Assembly (NCBI GenBank): GCA_003164895.1
Contig: PLUL01000026.1
Location: 1 to 34,451, forward strand
DNA length: 34,451 bases
Origin: Bacteroidota bacterium
GTDB lineage: Bacteria > Bacteroidota > Bacteroidia > Palsa-948
Reading direction: 5' to 3'
Part shown: one piece after another, positions 1 to 9,092 of the stretch
Layout: every line of letters starts with the position of its first letter
How positions within the stretch are numbered: the first letter of the stretch is position 1
Notes under the pieces: model-generated
The model's database searches: none
Seen by the model: the letters and a program-made list of their open reading frames with translations, nothing else
Told to the model about the DNA's origin: nothing
Translations under genes and position numbers: made by a program

Positions 1-1
1 A

Positions 2-106
2 AGCGGCACTATTGTACAGCAGGATATGTATGTGTGGAAAGCTAATTTAACAAACGTATTTGGCAATTCCTATAATTACATGGGAACGGTTACTGTGGTG
101 CATTAA
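2..106 (+). CDS. C-terminal end of a T9SS-secreted protein (gliding motility-associated C-terminal domain), partial
   Basis: Only the last 34 residues are inside the window. They end in '...YNYMGTVTVVH' and stop at TAA 104-106. The 'W K A N L ... F G N S Y ... G T V T V' pattern is the last two strands of the CHU_C / TIGR04131-type domain, which targets proteins to the type IX secretion system and the cell surface in Bacteroidota. The complete CHU_C protein encoded convergently at 425-2494 ends in a similar way ('SGTITLIR'), which supports the call. The body of the protein, and so its function, lies outside the window. Confidence 0.7.
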   Translation, partial: SGTIVQQDMYVWKANLTNVFGNSYNYMGTVTVVH

Positions 107-145
107 TCCCACATTGCTTATTCTCTGAATATTCATTTTTTCGTA

Positions 146-381
146 GTGGAACGCGATGCTTTTATCCTGATTGAATATGGGTTGGTCGCCTGGGGGGAAA
201 AGGAAAAGCCAATGTGCATAAAGAAAAGCTTCACGAAAAAGGATTTAACTTCAACCACATCACGCACACCTACAAAACCAAAAAGGGCGCGGTGTATTAT
301 TTCTGTTACGAATACGGTTACCTTCCGCTTGATAAGGATTTTTATTTTTTAGTGAAGTGGGATGCTGAACGGGTAAAGTGA
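146..381 (+). pseudogene. Small protein of about 78 aa, broken by a frameshift at a homopolymer
   Basis: Reading from a GTG at 146 gives 'VERDAFILIEYGLVAWGEK', which then runs into a poor-quality frame. From about 199 the +2 frame reads 'GKANVHKEKLHEKGF', continues through a Tyr/Phe-rich stretch ('YYFCYEYGYLPLDKDFYF') and ends at TGA 379-381. That second frame has no start of its own, because a TGA closes it at 172-174. The two halves join naturally if one base is restored in the G6A4 run at 192-201. This is either a real inactivating deletion or a homopolymer sequencing error. I do not recognise the family. The gene lies between two convergent T9SS cargo genes. Confidence 0.5.
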
Positions 382-424
382 ACAATTATAGAAAATAGAA
401 ATAAGAATTTTTTTCACAATAAAA

Positions 425-2494
425 TTATCTTATCAGCGTAATCGTTCCCGAAACTAAAGAATTATCCCCATTGGAGGCGGTGCAATTTATTACATACATA
501 TAAATTCCTTCCTCGCAGGGATGTCCTTTCTTTTTTCCATCCCAACCTTCGGCAGGATTGGTGCTTTGCATGATAGGATATCCCCATCGGTCGTAAATGC
601 TCAATGAATACGCGCCGGGATTAATGAAGCAGATAATAGGAATAAAAATATCATTCAGTTTGTCTCCGTTAGGAGTGAAAGCATTTGGCGCGTAAACTTT
701 TGGATATTCATACAGCGTAACCACATTTGATTTGCTCGAATCTTTGAATGAGTATGGATTTCCATTTCCCTCAATGGCAACCACGTAATATGAAAATTTG
801 CCTTCGCTTGTTGCGCAAACTGAAGTAACATCATCGGTGTAAGTTCCTTCGGTGGAAGAATAAGGCACAATGCCAACCGGAGACGGATCCCACACTCCAT
901 CCACCGCTCGGTAAACTTCGTAATGATCCACACCGCCAAGCCAAGAACCATAATTATTCCATGTAAGAGAGATGCCCAAATTAAGAGCAACGGTTGCTTT
1001 TAAAAGAATTGTGGTATCTGTATTGGAAGTCATGATTGCTTTGTTGCATGTATTTATAGCTTCCCATTTGTATGAATAGCTTTCTGCCTGCGTGTTCACC
1101 GTTTTATCCGTATAGGTAATTGTATTTCCTGTGGGTTTTGGAACGATAAAACTGTTGGAAAAAACTCCACTTGATCCTGCTGCACGTTTAAGGTAGTAAT
1201 ACGAAACACTCGGGGTAGGATCAACATAGCCAGTAATTAATATTGAATTATTTGATTGCACTGTGGCAAACCGATTGTAAGTGAATGCAGGAGGATTAAC
1301 AACAGATGGCGTTAAACATATTTTGTTGGAAGAAGAAGTTTTTCCAGCCAAGTTTGTTGCGCGAATGATGTAGCAATACGCAGTTCCGATTACGAGACCC
1401 GTATCTAAATAAGTTGTATCGGTTGAAGGTAGAGTAGTGATCATATTAAATGCTCCTGCATTTACGCTTCTCAGCACTTCATATTGTTTTACCGGAACAT
1501 TCATGTTGATGTATGAATTCCATGAAAGATTTGCAGTGCCTGCACATGGATTAAAAGATGAGGAGAGATAAATAGTGCGATGCGGTGTTCCTTGGGCAGA
1601 GAGATTTTTGCAAGAATCTATAAATGCAATACAATAATATTCTGACATGGTTCCTGCAACAGAAGCGGTATAAGTAAATGATGTTTGTGGAACGGGAACA
1701 ATAGCAATTGAAAACCAAGGACCAGAAGCAGATGTGGCTCTATAAATTTCTACTGAATCTGCATCGGGTGAAGGAGAAGGATACCAACTGATGGTTGCAA
1801 GGTTAGCGGCATTAACGCTTACGGTGTCAATGGGTTCAATGATGGGTGAAGTACCGTCATCAATTTTACCTTTCCATATATTCGAAACGGAACTGCATCC
1901 AGAATTGTCAGCAATCTCTATGCGGTAACTGAGTGTATCAGCGCACGTATGAAATTTGTCGGTATAAGTAATATTTTGGGAGTTAGTTTGAATACTATCA
2001 TGCAATGACCATACACCTGAGGAGCGTTTCAAATAAATTTTATACCATGTTGATGAAGTAGAAAGAAGAGGACTTGTAACCGCATTCCACGAAAGTTGTG
2101 CATAGCCAGTGTTGGGATTAGCCACCTGTAAATAAATTGTGGAGCAAGTATCTATAGAAGCAGATGTTCCGGCTGGATTACTGTATTCTGTTTGTACATA
2201 ATAATAAATTCTTTTTGTGTTTGCTCCCGCACCGGGATGAAAAAATGTAGGTTGTGCGAAAACAGTTACTGTTCCAACAGGTGCGAAAGCCGTGGGAGTA
2301 TTTGGCGAAGCATAAATTTTATAATCAACAAATGTTCCTGTGTTTGTCGGAGTTATCCAAGTCAATGTAACATCTCCGTTTGCTGCAACGCTTACACATT
2401 TCACATCAGGAGAGGCAATGGGTTGGGCAAATCCTTGTGAAAGATAAAATGTAATGGGTAAAAGATAAAGAAAAGAATATGCCTTCTTTTTCAC
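425..2494 (-). CDS. T9SS type-B-sorted secreted protein with fibronectin-III-like repeats
   Basis: The protein has 689 aa. It opens with a signal peptide (residues 1-24, cleavage near 'GFAQ'). Next comes a long series of beta-sandwich, FN3-like segments (about residues 28-598), seen as repeated patterns of the 'LTW', 'YYYV' and 'Y.I.A' type that end with paired Thr/Ser and Pro. The last 90 residues form a classic gliding-motility-associated C-terminal domain: 'YAPNAFTPNGDKLND', then 'IYDRWG', 'GWDGKKKG' and the final strand 'SGTITLIR'. Known family members are exported by the type IX system and displayed at the cell surface or released. No catalytic domain is visible, so an adhesin or structural role is an inference. 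A TAnnTTTG element on the minus strand lies 20 nt upstream of the start. Confidence 0.88.
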   Translation of the reverse strand: MKKKAYSFLYLLPITFYLSQGFAQPIASPDVKCVSVAANGDVTLTWITPTNTGTFVDYKIYASPNTPTAFAPVGTVTVFAQPTFFHPGAGANTKRIYYYVQTEYSNPAGTSASIDTCSTIYLQVANPNTGYAQLSWNAVTSPLLSTSSTWYKIYLKRSSGVWSLHDSIQTNSQNITYTDKFHTCADTLSYRIEIADNSGCSSVSNIWKGKIDDGTSPIIEPIDTVSVNAANLATISWYPSPSPDADSVEIYRATSASGPWFSIAIVPVPQTSFTYTASVAGTMSEYYCIAFIDSCKNLSAQGTPHRTIYLSSSFNPCAGTANLSWNSYINMNVPVKQYEVLRSVNAGAFNMITTLPSTDTTYLDTGLVIGTAYCYIIRATNLAGKTSSSNKICLTPSVVNPPAFTYNRFATVQSNNSILITGYVDPTPSVSYYYLKRAAGSSGVFSNSFIVPKPTGNTITYTDKTVNTQAESYSYKWEAINTCNKAIMTSNTDTTILLKATVALNLGISLTWNNYGSWLGGVDHYEVYRAVDGVWDPSPVGIVPYSSTEGTYTDDVTSVCATSEGKFSYYVVAIEGNGNPYSFKDSSKSNVVTLYEYPKVYAPNAFTPNGDKLNDIFIPIICFINPGAYSLSIYDRWGYPIMQSTNPAEGWDGKKKGHPCEEGIYMYVINCTASNGDNSLVSGTITLIR

Positions 2495-2513
2495 AAGGGG
2501 ATTTTTTACTTAG

Positions 2514-2521
2514 CAAATTTA
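2514..2521 (-). promoter_or_regulatory. Bacteroidota-type -7 promoter element (TAAATTTG)
   Basis: The minus strand reads TAAATTTG, matching the TAnnTTTG core of the primary Bacteroidota sigma factor, 20 nt upstream of the secreted-protein start at 2494. No clear -33 TTTG box is seen at the expected distance. Confidence 0.4.
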
Positions 2522-2555
2522 CCGAATTAACGCGTCATGGCATAATTTATTTGAG

Positions 2556-2583
2556 TTGACAAAGCAAAACTTCTCTATTTTTG
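2556..2583 (+). promoter_or_regulatory. Promoter TTG-N17-TATTTTTG for the downstream permease
   Basis: TTG at 2556-2558 is followed after 17 nt by TATTTTTG (2576-2583), a match to the flavobacterial/Bacteroides consensus TTG-N17-23-TAnnTTTG. Transcription would start near 2590. That makes ATG 2610 the likely permease start and rules out the upstream in-frame TTG at 2556, which falls inside the promoter. Confidence 0.6.
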
Positions 2584-2609
2584 GAATTACAACAACAAAA
2601 ATATTCTCA

Positions 2610-4292
2610 ATGTCAATATTCAGAAAGAAATCTCTTGAAACATTATTGGCGCAGGCAGCCGATTCCGACAAAGGATTGAAACGAACCTTAGGTTCTTGGG
2701 CTCTTATCACGCTTGGAATTGGAGCAATCATCGGTGCCGGACTTTTTGTTCGTACTGCTGCGGCATCTGCTGAAGCGGCTGGTCCTGCGGTTACACTTTC
2801 ATTTGTCGTGGCTGCGATCGGTTGTGCTTTTGCCGGATTGTGCTATGCTGAATTTGCATCTATGATCCCGATTGCGGGAAGCGCATACACCTATGCTTAC
2901 GCAACCATGGGCGAATTAATTGCATGGATAATCGGTTGGGCATTGATCTTGGAATATGCATTGGGAGCAGCAACGGTTTCCATCGCATGGAGCGAATACT
3001 TGAATAAACTTTTAGGAGGAGCCATACCGTTTCAGTGGTGTCACTCACCCTTTGAGACCAGCGTTTCAGGAATTCACGGAATGGTAAATGCTCCGGCACT
3101 TTTCATTCTTCTCATGCTTACATTATTGCTGATTCGCGGCACACAGGAATCCGCAGTGGTGAACGGAATAATTGTTTTTCTGAAAGTAAGTATTGTTTTA
3201 ATCTTTATCGTTATCGGATGGAAATTTATAAATCCTTCAAACTACACTCCGTATATGATTCCCGAAGGTGTTGCAGGGCACGAAGGATTTTTCTCTCATG
3301 GTTGGGGCGGTGTTTTGAAAGGAGCAGGAATAGTTTTCTTCGCATTCATTGGCTTTGATGCAGTTTCCACTGCGGCACAGGAGGCAAAAAATCCTAAACG
3401 CGATATGCCGATAGGAATTCTTGGTTCGCTGGTAGTCTGTACTTTTTTATATATCGTGTTTGCACACGTTCTTACAGGCGTTGCTAACTGGCACGACTTT
3501 GCTGATCCTGCAAAAGGAAAAGAAGCTTCGGTTGCCTATGCCATTTCAACATACATGACGCAATACAGCTGGCTGGCAACTGCGGTTACGGTGGCAATTC
3601 TCGGAGGATTTTCTTCGGTGATTCTTGTGATGCTGATGGGACAAAGCCGCGTGTTCTTTTCCATGTCGCATGATGGACTTCTGCCAAAAGTATTTTCGCA
3701 TCTGCATCCTAAATTCCGCACTCCGTATAAATCCAACCTCATGCTTTTTTTGTTCGTTGGAATTTTTGGAGGATTTATTCCCGGAAGTATTGCCGGTGAT
3801 CTTACTTCCATCGGAACCTTGCTTGCATTCGTTTTAGTGTGTGCCGGAATCTGGATTCTCCGCAGAAGCGATCCCAAAGCAGTGCGTCCGTTCAAAACTC
3901 CGTTGGTGCCGCTGGTTCCTATCCTCGGAATGGGAGTTTGTTCGCTGATGATAATTTCTCTCGACCGCCTCACACAATTGAGCGCACTCACCTGGATGCT
4001 CGTTGGACTGGATGTATATTTGCTTTTCGGATTGAAGAACAGCATTCTTTCAAAAGGCGAAGAAGCGCATCATTCTTTCCGCGGACTGAAATCGGCTTCC
4101 ATTGCCGGAATTTTTTGCGCGTTGTTTCTGCTTACCTTGAGTTTGCTCGATTATTATTTCAAGAACCAGATATTTATGGCAGATACTTCCAAAAACCCTG
4201 AACCATCCATGCCTTGGTTCTTTTTGGTGCTTGGAATTGTTCATTTGGGAATCTTTTCGGTTACCATGATGAAACGTCCGAAAGTTGCCTGA
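2610..4292 (+). CDS. APC-superfamily amino acid permease (cationic amino acid transporter type)
   Basis: The protein has 560 aa and about 12-14 hydrophobic transmembrane helices. The APC signature 'GIGAIIGAGLF' lies at residues 36-46, and the conserved 'FFAFIGFDAVSTAAQEAKNPKRDMP' region marks the cytoplasmic loop after helix 6. The C-terminus carries extra hydrophobic segments, as in the CAT subgroup (TC 2.A.3.3), and the length fits that subgroup. Such proteins import amino acids across the inner membrane by uniport or symport; the substrate cannot be read from sequence. I start it at ATG 2610 rather than at an in-frame TTG 54 nt upstream because a good promoter covers that TTG. A second APC permease lies at 5544-7022. 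Confidence 0.88.
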   Translation: MSIFRKKSLETLLAQAADSDKGLKRTLGSWALITLGIGAIIGAGLFVRTAAASAEAAGPAVTLSFVVAAIGCAFAGLCYAEFASMIPIAGSAYTYAYATMGELIAWIIGWALILEYALGAATVSIAWSEYLNKLLGGAIPFQWCHSPFETSVSGIHGMVNAPALFILLMLTLLLIRGTQESAVVNGIIVFLKVSIVLIFIVIGWKFINPSNYTPYMIPEGVAGHEGFFSHGWGGVLKGAGIVFFAFIGFDAVSTAAQEAKNPKRDMPIGILGSLVVCTFLYIVFAHVLTGVANWHDFADPAKGKEASVAYAISTYMTQYSWLATAVTVAILGGFSSVILVMLMGQSRVFFSMSHDGLLPKVFSHLHPKFRTPYKSNLMLFLFVGIFGGFIPGSIAGDLTSIGTLLAFVLVCAGIWILRRSDPKAVRPFKTPLVPLVPILGMGVCSLMIISLDRLTQLSALTWMLVGLDVYLLFGLKNSILSKGEEAHHSFRGLKSASIAGIFCALFLLTLSLLDYYFKNQIFMADTSKNPEPSMPWFFLVLGIVHLGIFSVTMMKRPKVA

Positions 4293-4338
4293 AAATCTGT
4301 CAGTAATTGAAAATTTCGCAAATTAAATACCTCCGAGG

Positions 4339-4506
4339 CCCCTCTTGGGGCTTCTGAAGCCCTCTGTTGGGCATAATAAGCCCGGCTTTGTGCCTCTGAT
4401 GCCCTCCTTAGTATTTCCGAACGCCTTCGATATACCTTTTAGGGTATTCGTTGGGCTTATGAACGCCACCGTTGTATTTATGAGGGCTTGCTTAGGGCTT
4501 AAGAAT
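4339..4506. repeat. Degenerate 21-bp tandem repeat, eight units, intergenic
   Basis: Eight consecutive 21-nt units begin at 4339, 4360, 4381, 4402, 4423, 4444, 4465 and 4486. The rough consensus is [g/c]cc tcc gtt ggg ctt atg aa[g/c]. Read in the one open frame, they give a seven-residue pattern (PLLGLLK, PSVGHNK, PGFVPLM, PSLVFPN, AFDIPFR, VFVGLMN, ATVVFMR, ACLGLKN). The open frame is explained by the 21-nt period and the absence of stops in the unit, so I treat it as a repeat and not as a gene. It fills most of the 240-bp gap between the permease and the next secreted protein. Confidence 0.7.
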
Positions 4507-4541
4507 GTTTATCTTTATAGCGTCAATCACAAATGGATGCA

Positions 4542-5507
4542 ATGAAAAAAGTTTTACTCATCTTATTCGTCATTGCAAGCGTAGCGAAGCAATCTCATTC
4601 GCAGACAAATGTTTATCATCCGTTTCCTGATTCAAATGCGGTGTGGATAAATGAGAAAGTTACATGTTTAGATTGGCAATCAAATCCACCATGTATATCA
4701 AGTATGGATTACCATCTTTACTATTACTTTTTAAAAGGCGATACGACAGTTGGTACAAATGTTTATCATAAGATATATAGAATAGATTCTAGCGCAGTAG
4801 CATCAATGGGAGGATTTTTAGGAGGAATTAGGGAAGATGCAAACAGAAAAATATTCCTTACAGATTTTTCAACCGCTGAAAAATTGTTATATGATTTTTC
4901 TTCAACGAATATTGGTGACACAATAGTTCGTAGTTCTTATTTGTGTTTTGGAATTATTAGTTCGATTGATTCTGTTCAATTAGACAATGGACAGTGGAGA
5001 AAAAGATATACAACTACTGCCTGTGGGTGGCCAAGCCAAATTTCTTATGTAATAGAAGGTATAGGTTCAAATTATGATTTAATACAAGGGCCTAATAGTG
5101 GTGAATATGTTAGTTGGTCGCTCCGTTGTTTTCATCAAAATAATTCTCTTGTTTATATTTATGATACTGCAAGTACCGCTTCTTGTTATATGAATTATTT
5201 GCACACAGGAATTGATGAACAACAAAATAAATTTTCATTTTTAATTTCTCCCAATCCCTTTTCCACGCAGACAACTTTACAGGCAAATAGAAATTTACAA
5301 AATGCAACCTTAACGGTTTATAATTCATTCGGACAGGAAGTGAAACAGATTAAAAATATTTCTAGTCAGTCAATTACTTTGCAACGCGATAATTTGCCAA
5401 GTGGTTTGTATTTTATTCGCCTCACAATTCCCTCTACCAACGGGGGAGGGACACAGGGTGGGGGCGATGATGTTGCAACCTCCAAATTAATTATCTCCGA
5501 TAATTAA
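4542..5507 (+). CDS. Secreted protein with type-A T9SS C-terminal sorting tail
   Basis: The protein has about 321 aa from ATG 4542 ('MKKVLLILF'); an in-frame ATG at 4533 would add three residues. A signal peptide covers roughly residues 1-21. The central 200 residues are not a family I recognise: a beta-rich domain with several Cys and Tyr. The C-terminus is a standard Por-secretion tail: 'FLISPNPFSTQTTL', 'LTVYNSFGQEV', 'LPSGLYFIRL'. These tails direct export through the type IX system. Two dispersed repeats are embedded in the gene. Part of the signal peptide is encoded by a palindromic repeat (4568-4594). A glycine-rich insert near the C-terminal end of the sorting tail comes from a GC-rich repeat (5430-5465) and may disturb the last strand. 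Confidence 0.8.
   Translation: MKKVLLILFVIASVAKQSHSQTNVYHPFPDSNAVWINEKVTCLDWQSNPPCISSMDYHLYYYFLKGDTTVGTNVYHKIYRIDSSAVASMGGFLGGIREDANRKIFLTDFSTAEKLLYDFSSTNIGDTIVRSSYLCFGIISSIDSVQLDNGQWRKRYTTTACGWPSQISYVIEGIGSNYDLIQGPNSGEYVSWSLRCFHQNNSLVYIYDTASTASCYMNYLHTGIDEQQNKFSFLISPNPFSTQTTLQANRNLQNATLTVYNSFGQEVKQIKNISSQSITLQRDNLPSGLYFIRLTIPSTNGGGTQGGGDDVATSKLIISDN
4568..4594. repeat. Dispersed repeat of the 'cgtcattgc...gcgaagcaatct' type inside a signal peptide
   Basis: These 27 bases begin CGTCATTGCAAGC and end GCGAAGCAATCT. This resembles a repeat I recall as common between genes of many bacterial genomes. Here it is translated as 'VIASVAKQS', the hydrophobic core and cleavage region of the signal peptide of the protein starting at 4542. 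Recognition is from memory; no second copy is in this window. Confidence 0.45.
5430..5465. repeat. GC-rich dispersed repeat, copy 1 (within a coding region)
   Basis: Its pattern is CCCTCT...GGGGGAGGG, then CAGGGTGGGGGC, shared with copies at 5937-5976 and 19512-19543. All three lie in the same orientation. This copy is translated as a Gly-rich insert ('STNGGGTQGGGDD') in the T9SS tail of the protein ending at 5507. Confidence 0.55.
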
Positions 5508-5543
5508 GATTAATTGTTTCTTTGCAATAGTTTCCAATAATAA

Positions 5544-7022
5544 ATGCAAGAACAACCCGAACTCAAACGCTCCCTCGGTCTCATTGATGCCACCATGATC
5601 GTGGCTGGTTCCATGATCGGTTCGGGAATTTTTCTCGTCAGTGCCGATATGGCGCGCACCGTTGGTTCTGCCGGTTATCTTCTTTTGCTTTGGATCATCA
5701 CAGGCCTAATTACCGTGATGGCAGCGCTCAGTTACGGAGAACTTGCGGGCATGATGCCCAAAGCGGGCGGACAGTTTGTTTACATTCAGCGCGCTTTCGG
5801 AAATCTTACTGCCTTTCTTTATGGCTGGACGGTTTTCACCGTCATCTCCACGGGAGTTATTGCCGCAGTAGGAATTGCGTTTGCAAATTACACCGCCATC
5901 TTTTTTCCTGAACTCAATCAAAATATTTTCTCACTTTCTCCCCTCGCCTTTGGGAGAGGGGCAGGGGGAGAGGGCGCTTTCGTAATCAATCTAAAACAGA
6001 TCCTTGCCATTATCAGCATTCTGTTTCTCACGTATTCCAACAGTCGTGGAATCCGAAACGGAAAAATAATTCAGTTTGTTTTTACTTCCGCAAAATTATT
6101 CGGACTCTTTGCCTTGATCGTTCTTGGAATCGCAATTGGCTTGAAAGGAAATACACTCATGGAAAATTTCCATAACGCATGGGATGCATCTACAACAACG
6201 GTCAATCCGGATGGTTCGCTTAACATCAAACACCTCGCAGGATTTGCCCTGGTTGGCGCGATGGGTTCCACCATCATCAACTCTCTTTTTTCTGCCGATG
6301 CATGGAATAATGTAACGTTCATTGCCGGAGAGATAAAAGATCCGAAGAAAAATATTCCACGCAGTTTGTTCCTCGGAACATTGATCGTTACCATTCTTTA
6401 CACACTTGCCAATATTGCATATCTCTGTTTGCTTCCTGTGAAAGGCGATCCGCACGCGGCAGATGTTTATGGAATGGGAATCCAATTTGCAACTGATAAT
6501 CGCATTGGTGCTGCAGCAGCTACGATGATCTTCGGGAATGTTGCGCTCTTCATCATGGCAGGATTAATTATGGTTTCTACATTCGGATGCAACAACGGAC
6601 TCATTCTTGCAGGTGCGCGCGTGTATTACGCCATGGCTAAGGATAAATTATTTTTTAAAAAGGCAGGAACGCTGAATGAAAACAGTGTTCCTGCAACTGC
6701 ATTGTGGCTGCAAGGCGCTTGGGCAGCAGCGCTTTGTCTCACCGGAACTTACAAAGACCTTGTGGCATATTCCACTTTTGCTTCCATGATCTTTTATATC
6801 GTAACCATCATCGGAATTTTTGTTCTGAGAAAAAAGGAACCGGATACCGAACGACCATACAAGGCTTTTGGTTATCCGCTCATGCCTGCGCTTTATATCC
6901 TTGCTGCCTTGGCGATATGTGCAATCCTCATTATTTATGACGGAAGAAATACTGGAATGGCATTGCTGTTTGTCGCTGCCGGCATTCCTGTTTATTTTCT
7001 GACGGTAGGAAAGAAGCAATAA
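5544..7022 (+). CDS. APC-superfamily amino acid permease (LAT/SteT-like)
   Basis: The protein has 492 aa and about 12 transmembrane helices. It starts 'MQEQPELKRSLGLIDATMIV', and the APC substrate-backbone motif 'GSMIGSGIF' falls at residues 22-30. 'YGELAGMMPKAGGQFVYI' marks the end of helix 2, and 'PKKNIPRSLFLG' the loop after helix 6. The family exchanges or imports neutral amino acids at the inner membrane; the substrate is unknown. Residues about 132-146 ('SPLAFGRGAGGEG') are encoded by a GC-rich dispersed repeat and sit in a predicted periplasmic loop, where an insertion is likely tolerated. The start codon is 36 nt after the previous stop; a weak promoter-like TTTCTTTG precedes it. Confidence 0.87.
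   Translation: MQEQPELKRSLGLIDATMIVAGSMIGSGIFLVSADMARTVGSAGYLLLLWIITGLITVMAALSYGELAGMMPKAGGQFVYIQRAFGNLTAFLYGWTVFTVISTGVIAAVGIAFANYTAIFFPELNQNIFSLSPLAFGRGAGGEGAFVINLKQILAIISILFLTYSNSRGIRNGKIIQFVFTSAKLFGLFALIVLGIAIGLKGNTLMENFHNAWDASTTTVNPDGSLNIKHLAGFALVGAMGSTIINSLFSADAWNNVTFIAGEIKDPKKNIPRSLFLGTLIVTILYTLANIAYLCLLPVKGDPHAADVYGMGIQFATDNRIGAAAATMIFGNVALFIMAGLIMVSTFGCNNGLILAGARVYYAMAKDKLFFKKAGTLNENSVPATALWLQGAWAAALCLTGTYKDLVAYSTFASMIFYIVTIIGIFVLRKKEPDTERPYKAFGYPLMPALYILAALAICAILIIYDGRNTGMALLFVAAGIPVYFLTVGKKQ
5937..5981. repeat. GC-rich dispersed repeat, copy 2 (inside a permease gene)
   Basis: The sequence CCCCTCGCC TTT GGGAGAGGGG followed by CAGGGGGAGAGGGC matches the copies at 5430 and 19512. 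CCCCTCgCC and GGgAGAGGGG can pair as a hairpin. It is read in frame with no stop and adds about 15 residues to the permease. Confidence 0.6.
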
Positions 7023-7040
7023 TTCCAAAATAAATTCTCG

Positions 7041-8099
<1,059 letters not shown>

Positions 8100-8167
8100 C
8101 TAAAAGTAAAATTATTTTTCTGATAAGATGTATCTTTAAAATTATCTTATTTTAGGAGCGATTTCTT

Positions 8168-9085
8168 ATGAAAAATATTATACGAGATTATTTCACTTTC
8201 AACCGCAGGGAGCGTAACGGGGTTTTTGTTTTGCTCTCCATAATTCTTATTCTCATTTTATATCTTTCTTTCTCCGATTATTTTTTTGCTAAAGAGAAAA
8301 TAGATTTCTCAAAGTTTGATAAAGAGATAACTCAGTTTGAAGCTGAGCAAAAGCAAATTGGCGATTCGGTTTCTCTACAGAAAAATTATTTTTCTTCAGG
8401 AAATAATCCTCAGTTGGATAGCGCAGAAAGATTTCCCTTTAATCCGAATAATTTACCTGAAGAAGATTGGAAACGTCTTGGATTATCGGATAAACAAATC
8501 CATGTCATAAGTAATTATGAATCCAAAGGCGGAAAATTCCGAACGAAAGAAGATGTTAAGAAAATGTATTGCATCTCTCCGCAGCTTTATGCTTCGCTTG
8601 AACCATATATTCAAATTCCGCAAGAGAATAAATCAGAAATCTCAAATCGAAAATCCGAACCCCTATATAGATTCAAAGATGATAAGGTGATTGTTGAACT
8701 TAATTCTGCGGATACAACGGAGTTGCAAAAAATAAAAGGCATCGGTTCATCGTTTGCTAAACGTATCATTAAGTTTCGTGATATGATTGGAGGATTTGTA
8801 AGGAAAGAACAACTGATGGAGGTTTATGGATTTGATAAAGAAAAATTTGATTTGATTTCTCCGCAGATAACAGTGGATGTTTCAATCGTAAAAAAAATAA
8901 ATATTAATTCTGCATCGGTAGATGATTTGAAAAAACATCCTTACATGAACAAGAAAGCAGCGGTTGCTATTTATATGCATCGGGTGAACAATGGTGATTT
9001 TAAAAGTGTGCAGGAAATAAAAGAACTTAACTTTGTGAGCGATTCGCTTTTCAATAAAATTGCGCCTTATTTGAAAGTTGAATAA
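8168..9085 (+). CDS. Membrane-anchored helix-hairpin-helix (ComEA-like) protein
   Basis: The protein has 305 aa. A short basic N-terminus precedes one transmembrane helix (about residues 19-36, 'VFVLLSIILILILYL'). Three helix-hairpin-helix modules follow, at roughly 85-142, 172-236 and 240-305. The middle one shows the clearest 'ELNSADTTELQKIKGIG' motif, the third reads 'ININSASVDDLKKHP', and the first is more diverged. Such modules bind DNA non-specifically or mediate protein contacts. In ComEA the homologous domain binds incoming DNA during competence, but Bacteroidota carry long HhH proteins of unknown role, and no competence gene is adjacent. AGGAG at 8154-8158 lies 9 nt before the ATG, a Shine-Dalgarno-like sequence that is rare in this window. 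Confidence 0.8.
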   Translation: MKNIIRDYFTFNRRERNGVFVLLSIILILILYLSFSDYFFAKEKIDFSKFDKEITQFEAEQKQIGDSVSLQKNYFSSGNNPQLDSAERFPFNPNNLPEEDWKRLGLSDKQIHVISNYESKGGKFRTKEDVKKMYCISPQLYASLEPYIQIPQENKSEISNRKSEPLYRFKDDKVIVELNSADTTELQKIKGIGSSFAKRIIKFRDMIGGFVRKEQLMEVYGFDKEKFDLISPQITVDVSIVKKININSASVDDLKKHPYMNKKAAVAIYMHRVNNGDFKSVQEIKELNFVSDSLFNKIAPYLKVE

Positions 9086-9092
9086 TTTTATT

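Noticed and set aside
4345-4545. 66-aa ORF in the degenerate array
   Set aside because: The TTG start and heptapeptide pattern follow from the 21-nt repeat, and it runs into the next gene's start region.
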